Source: Thermogutta sp.
GTDB taxonomy: Bacteria > Planctomycetota > Planctomycetia > Pirellulales > Thermoguttaceae
Direction: 5' to 3'
DNA length: 6,094 nucleotides
NCBI GenBank assembly: GCA_012798155.1
Contig: JAAZNR010000504.1
Coordinates: 1 to 6,094 of the forward strand
A program made the position numbers and the translations under genes. Within the stretch, counting starts at the first letter, position 1, and each line of letters starts with the position of its first letter. Under the pieces are notes generated by a model, which saw only the letters and a program-made list of their open reading frames with translations, was not told the DNA's origin and did no database searches. Shown piece after piece: positions 4,761-6,094 of this stretch.

Positions 4761-6094
4761 GAATCTTGATCGTCGATGACGAGAAGATCAAACGCGTGAC
4801 CCTGGCGGACGACCTGGCCGCCCGAGGGTATGAGGTGGATACCGCCGCCGACGGCGAGGAGGCCCTGGAGCGGCTTCGCGACCGGCCCTTCGACGTGGTC
4901 GTGGCGGACGTCAAGATGCCGCGGATGGACGGCCTGGAGCTGCTCCGCCGCATCAAACAGGGCGAGCAGGCTCCCGCCACCGAGGTCATCATGATGACCG
5001 CCTACGGCAGCATCCAGTTGGCGGTCGAGTCCATGAAGGCCGGTGCCTACGATTTCATCACCAAGCCCTTCCACAACGAGGACTTGTTCCCCTTGCTGGC
5101 GCGGCTGGAAGAGAAGCGCGGCCCGGCGGCCCTCCGCGCCCCCCCTTCCGAACCCGTCGGCGCGGAGATCGATCGCGAATTGATCGGCCGTTCCGCCGCC
5201 GTGAGCCGGATCAAGAAAATGATCGAAATCTGCACGCGGACCGACGCCAACGTGCTCCTGTGGGGCGAAACCGGCGTCGGCAAGGACCTCATCGCGCAGA
5301 CCATCCACCGGCATTCCCACCGCCGCGAAAAACCCTTCGTCAAGGTCGGATGCACGCTCTTCCCCTCGCATCTTATCGAAAGCGAGCTGTACGGGCACGA
5401 GCGCGGCGCCTTCACGGGGGCGGATCAGCGGCGGATCGGCCGATTCGAACTGGCCCAGGGCGGCACGCTCTACCTCGACGACGTGGACGACATCCCCTTG
5501 GAGCACCAGGCCAAGCTGCTCCGCGCCATCGAGGAAAAGGTCTTCGAGCGCGTCGGCGGGACGGAATCGATCCACGCCGACGTGCGGATCGTCGCCTCCA
5601 CCAAGAGGAATCTCTTGCAGAAGGTGGGGGAAGGCACGTTCCGCCAGGACCTGTATTATCGCTTGGACGTGCTGCGGATCAGCATTCCGCCGCTGCGGGA
5701 GCGGAAGGAAGACATCCCCGCCTTGGCGGAGCATCTCCTGCGGCGCATCGCCAAGGGTCGGCCCTTCCGCATCGAGCCGGACGCCGTGGCGGCGTTGTTG
5801 GAGCACGATTGGCCGGGCAACATCCGCGAACTCAATCACACCCTGGAACGTGCGTACCTGCTCGGCTCGGAGCATATCACGGCCGACCTCATTCGTTCCC
5901 AAATCACCCCTTGGCCGGAACGCAACGGCAGGGGCGAACGCCCCGCCGGCGGCAGCTTCCAGGAGACCATCGAGCAGACGGAACGGGAGCTTCTGGAGGC
6001 GGCGCTGAGGGAGGCGGGAGGGAATAAATCGGCGGCCGCGGCGGCCCTGGGCATGAAACCCTCCACCTTCCGCGATAAACTGGCCAAGTACGGC
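4757..6094 (+). CDS. NtrC-family sigma-54-dependent response regulator (3' end cut by window)
   Basis: The protein activates RNA polymerase bearing sigma-54 at promoters bound through its C-terminal domain, under control of the upstream kinase. ATG overlaps the kinase stop as ATGA, implying translational coupling. There are 446 codons and no stop before the edge; the last residues FRDKLAKYG are where this family usually ends, so only a few are missing. Receiver domain (1-115): Asp7/Asp8, phospho-acceptor Asp51, Thr81, Lys103. After a linker comes the AAA+ domain (about 140-375): Walker A GETGVGKD (170-177), the sigma-54-contacting GAFTGA loop (217-222), Walker B LYLDD (238-242), arginine fingers in FRQDLYYRL (Arg296, Arg302), and sensor II WPGNIREL (352-359). 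The C-terminal Fis-type helix-turn-helix has GNKSAAAAALGMKPSTF. Oddities are Asp242 for the catalytic Glu, Gly198 for the partner Asn, and Lys283 for the sensor I Asn. Target genes are unknown. Confidence 0.96.
   Translation, partial: MRILIVDDEKIKRVTLADDLAARGYEVDTAADGEEALERLRDRPFDVVVADVKMPRMDGLELLRRIKQGEQAPATEVIMMTAYGSIQLAVESMKAGAYDFITKPFHNEDLFPLLARLEEKRGPAALRAPPSEPVGAEIDRELIGRSAAVSRIKKMIEICTRTDANVLLWGETGVGKDLIAQTIHRHSHRREKPFVKVGCTLFPSHLIESELYGHERGAFTGADQRRIGRFELAQGGTLYLDDVDDIPLEHQAKLLRAIEEKVFERVGGTESIHADVRIVASTKRNLLQKVGEGTFRQDLYYRLDVLRISIPPLRERKEDIPALAEHLLRRIAKGRPFRIEPDAVAALLEHDWPGNIRELNHTLERAYLLGSEHITADLIRSQITPWPERNGRGERPAGGSFQETIEQTERELLEAALREAGGNKSAAAAALGMKPSTFRDKLAKYG

Noticed and set aside
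4733..5902. A 389-codon - strand frame opposite the regulator
   Set aside because: Shadow of the sigma-54 activator, which has intact receiver, AAA+ and Fis-type motifs on the + strand.

Overview
The window is GC-rich bacterial DNA with three protein-coding genes, all on the + strand. They form two transcription units separated by a strong intrinsic terminator. Third codon positions in the genes are mostly G or C, and this opens long meaningless frames on the opposite strand. The gene content suggests an environmental bacterium, possibly Planctomycetota. The reasons are an unusually long K+-dependent membrane pyrophosphatase with a large extra loop, little use of Shine-Dalgarno sites, and a divergent sigma-54 activator. 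This lineage call is a weak inference from general likeness, not from a marker gene.

Layout. Bases 1-87 may hold the last codons of an upstream gene, but this is not resolved. A convincing sigma-70 type promoter (TTGACA at 95-100, TAAACT at 119-124) is followed by about 350 bases of leader with no convincing gene. The leader leads into a complete membrane-bound, ion-pumping pyrophosphatase gene (hppA, 484-3162). Its residues point to the K+-dependent subclass, with the membrane glutamate placed as in Na+-pumping members. It also carries a precursor-type signal peptide and an extra periplasmic loop of roughly 95 residues. A textbook terminator (3213-3241) closes this unit.

A short intergenic stretch then holds a hairpin that may be a dispersed repeat, and an extended -10 promoter (TGGTACAAT, 3313-3321). 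This promoter drives a two-component pair: a six-TM sensor histidine kinase (3468-4760) and an NtrC-family sigma-54 activator (4757 to the window end, almost complete). The two genes overlap by four bases (ATGA), so they are probably translationally coupled and act as cognate partners. The kinase keeps part of the membrane motif known from quinone-sensing RegB-type kinases.

How they work together. The pyrophosphatase uses PPi hydrolysis to energise the membrane. The two-component pair probably senses a membrane or redox state and switches on sigma-54 promoters elsewhere. Nothing in the sequence ties the two units to each other beyond adjacency. The most unusual signals are changes at otherwise conserved catalytic positions in both signalling proteins: His-Gln instead of His-Glu in the kinase, and changes at the Asn/Glu switch pair and the sensor I Asn in the activator. 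The next most unusual are the pyrophosphatase insert and the long unexplained leader. I found no CRISPR array, tRNA, rRNA, insertion sequence or recognisable novel defence system.
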